64,000 nucleotides of DNA, from the NCBI RefSeq assembly GCF_902459775.1, contig NZ_CABPSQ010000012.1, positions 91,642 through 155,641 of the forward strand, written 5' to 3'. Positions within the stretch are counted from its first letter, which is position 1. The number at the start of each line of letters is the position of its first letter. The translations under genes and the position numbers were made by a program. A model generated the notes under the pieces. That model saw nothing but the letters and a program-made list of their open reading frames with translations. It was not told where the DNA came from and did not search any database. Source of the DNA: Pandoraea captiosa (lineage in GTDB: Bacteria; Pseudomonadota; Gammaproteobacteria; Burkholderiales; Burkholderiaceae). Below are positions 63,164 through 64,000 of this stretch, in pieces.

Positions 63164-63426
63164 ATCGAATTCTCTTGCACCCAATGCGAATGCCAGTAGG
63201 CATTGGGCGTCTGCGCACTGTTGACCACCGGGCCGCTGACGTTGATCGTCGCGTTAAGTCCCGCCGTGATCAGGCTGCCGACGTCCGTCAACGACCCGGC
63301 GTTGATCGTCAGATTGTTCCCTGCATCGATGATCGACGAGTTGCCCGACTGCTGATCGACGTATGCCTCGCAGTAGCTTTCCTTGTAAGAAGCATAATGC
63401 TTGCGTCGACTTCGCGAACTTCCTTG
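63154..63426 (-). pseudogene. CdiA/FhaB hemagglutinin-repeat fragment
   Basis: About 90 codons on the minus strand with no start: EAYVDQQSGNSSIIDAGN, then NLTINAGSLTDVGSLITAG, LNATINVSGPVVNSAQTP, NAYWHSHWVQENSIWT and stop. The beta-helix repeat pattern (NLTINAGS...) is typical of filamentous haemagglutinin/CdiA proteins. Upstream the frame hits TAG at 63427. It is a displaced piece of a two-partner-secretion exoprotein ending exactly at an immunity-like gene. Confidence 0.75.
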
Positions 63427-63477
63427 CTACATTCGACGCGCTTCGAGACCACCTCACAGAAATCCTTCGCCACTTCG

Positions 63478-63561
63478 TTAGTTTTCGGATGATCTGAGCA
63501 ATGCCTGTTCCTCCGGATTGAACTCAAACGTCCAACAACTAGCAAAACGTCGAGTATTCAT
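63478..63561 (-). pseudogene. Short open frame coupled to the immunity gene
   Basis: 27 codons starting with ATG that overlaps the immunity-like stop (ATGA): MNTRRFASCWTFEFNPEEQ... and stop at 63478. It may be the start of a displaced exoprotein piece or chance. Confidence 0.3.
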
Positions 63562-63818
63562 CTAAGAGGCTCCCATGACCCACGAAATGGGCTCTGAGGA
63601 AGTACCCAACGCCAAACCTCCCCCGATTGCACACAGCGATACCATCGCTCCTCCAACCCGTAAATTAGGTCCACGCTCGGGGCGGTTACCGCAATGCGTT
63701 CTGTCACGCCAACGTCAATCTGCGCGGAAAGCCACGTCAAAAACCGCTCCGATTCCTTCGGAGATTCAAATCCATGAATCTCCTCCCAGTTACATGCGTT
63801 CATGGTCACTTTATCCAT
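63558..63818 (-). CDS. Probable CDI immunity protein (CdiI)
   Basis: 86 residues: NWEEIHGFESPKESERFLTW, LIYGLEERWYRCVQSGEVW, RWVLPQSPFRGSWEPLR. The GEVWRWV...PFRGSW ending resembles small immunity proteins of CDI systems. Its ATG overlaps the stop of the CdiA-like C-terminus by 8 bp, so the two are translationally coupled, as expected for an immunity gene. Named from context and pattern. Confidence 0.7.
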   Translation of the reverse strand: MDKVTMNACNWEEIHGFESPKESERFLTWLSAQIDVGVTERIAVTAPSVDLIYGLEERWYRCVQSGEVWRWVLPQSPFRGSWEPLR

Positions 63819-64000
63819 GATTGATCCACTCTAAATCCGGGGGAAAGACTACCTGATTTCCTCCGCCGACCAGCCCGCCTTGAGGAGCTGCAACGCCGGT
63901 AAAGTAAACAGTCCCCGGTGGAATTGACCTGCTCCCCCTGAATAGTCCGCAGACGGTGTAGAGTCCGTTCCAACGAAGGGGAACGGAAGTGAAGAAGCGA
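63811..64000 (-). CDS. CdiA-like exoprotein, C-terminal 62 codons (partial)
   Basis: Open from the window edge to TAA at 63811-63813. The visible part reads VPLRWNGLYTVCGLFRGSRS, IPPGTVYFTGVAAPQGGLV and ends GGGNQVVFPPDLEWINHG. It would be the end of a CdiA toxin tip delivered to neighbouring cells, with the coupled immunity gene next to it. The toxin activity cannot be told from this piece. No start is in the window; the gene continues beyond 64000. Confidence 0.65.
   Translation of the reverse strand, partial: RFFTSVPLRWNGLYTVCGLFRGSRSIPPGTVYFTGVAAPQGGLVGGGNQVVFPPDLEWINHG

Overview
The window looks like a chromosomal segment of a GC-rich beta-proteobacterium of the Burkholderiaceae, most likely Pandoraea or a close relative. 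This is an inference from high GC, a second standalone infA, a capsule locus laid out like the Burkholderia wcb cluster, and an acoR/aldehyde dehydrogenase/alcohol dehydrogenase neighbourhood. No 16S rRNA gene is present to prove it.

Layout. (1) 1-6.7 kb: housekeeping and small genes (MazG-like pyrophosphohydrolase, membrane metallophosphoesterase, acylphosphatase-fold protein, GNAT, IF-1, CBS protein, an MFS transporter, a glycine-zipper lipoprotein). (2) 7.0-22.2 kb: a Wzx/Wzy-type exopolysaccharide locus (WcaJ-like initiating transferase, WecG-type GT, GMC oxidoreductase, epimerase, flippase, polymerase-like protein, GH44 lipoprotein, Wza-like and Wzc-like proteins, a DUF6492-like putative GT, an acyltransferase). 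(3) 22.3-22.9 kb: a zinc-ribbon-like protein ending in seven histidines, then tRNA-Glu and tRNA-Ala with a good sigma-70 promoter. (4) 23.0-47.5 kb: an ABC-transporter-dependent (group 2) capsule locus in two divergent operons. The left operon is GT-kpsC-manC. The right operon is kpsE-kpsM-kpsT-GT-kpsD-like-kpsS-SDR-LTA-synthase-like-PKS/FAS-alpha-oxoamine synthase-GNAT-DUF4214. The last lipid-type genes match Sinorhizobium rkpA/G/H/I/J and Burkholderia wcbO-T.

(5) 47.5-51.7 kb: the capsule locus ends inside the C-terminal half of an acoR-type sigma-54 activator gene, leaving only its sensory half. Divergent from it are an aldehyde dehydrogenase and an iron alcohol dehydrogenase behind a well-spaced -24/-12 promoter with activator-site-like repeats. 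(6) 51.7-62.5 kb: a lipoprotein and a catabolic block on the minus strand (three transporters, an Asp/Glu/hydantoin racemase-fold protein, an RpiR regulator, a DUF2817 peptidase and an M20 amidohydrolase) with a divergent LysR regulator. (7) 62.5-64.0 kb: the tail of a contact-dependent-inhibition (CdiA/FhaB) locus: the last 62 codons of a CdiA-like protein, a probable immunity gene, shattered fragments, and a second probable immunity gene.

How the genes work together. The left polysaccharide locus builds a lipid-linked repeat that is flipped, polymerised and exported through Wza/Wzc-like proteins. The capsule locus makes GDP-mannose (ManC), primes a lipid with Kdo (KpsC/KpsS), extends it with two GT4 enzymes, and exports it with KpsMT/KpsE/KpsD. 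The embedded single-module PKS/FAS, with no thioesterase but followed by an alpha-oxoamine synthase, SDR, GNAT and phosphoglycerol-transferase-like protein, most plausibly makes a dedicated sphingoid-like amino lipid for the capsule. That lipid system is the most interesting content of the window.
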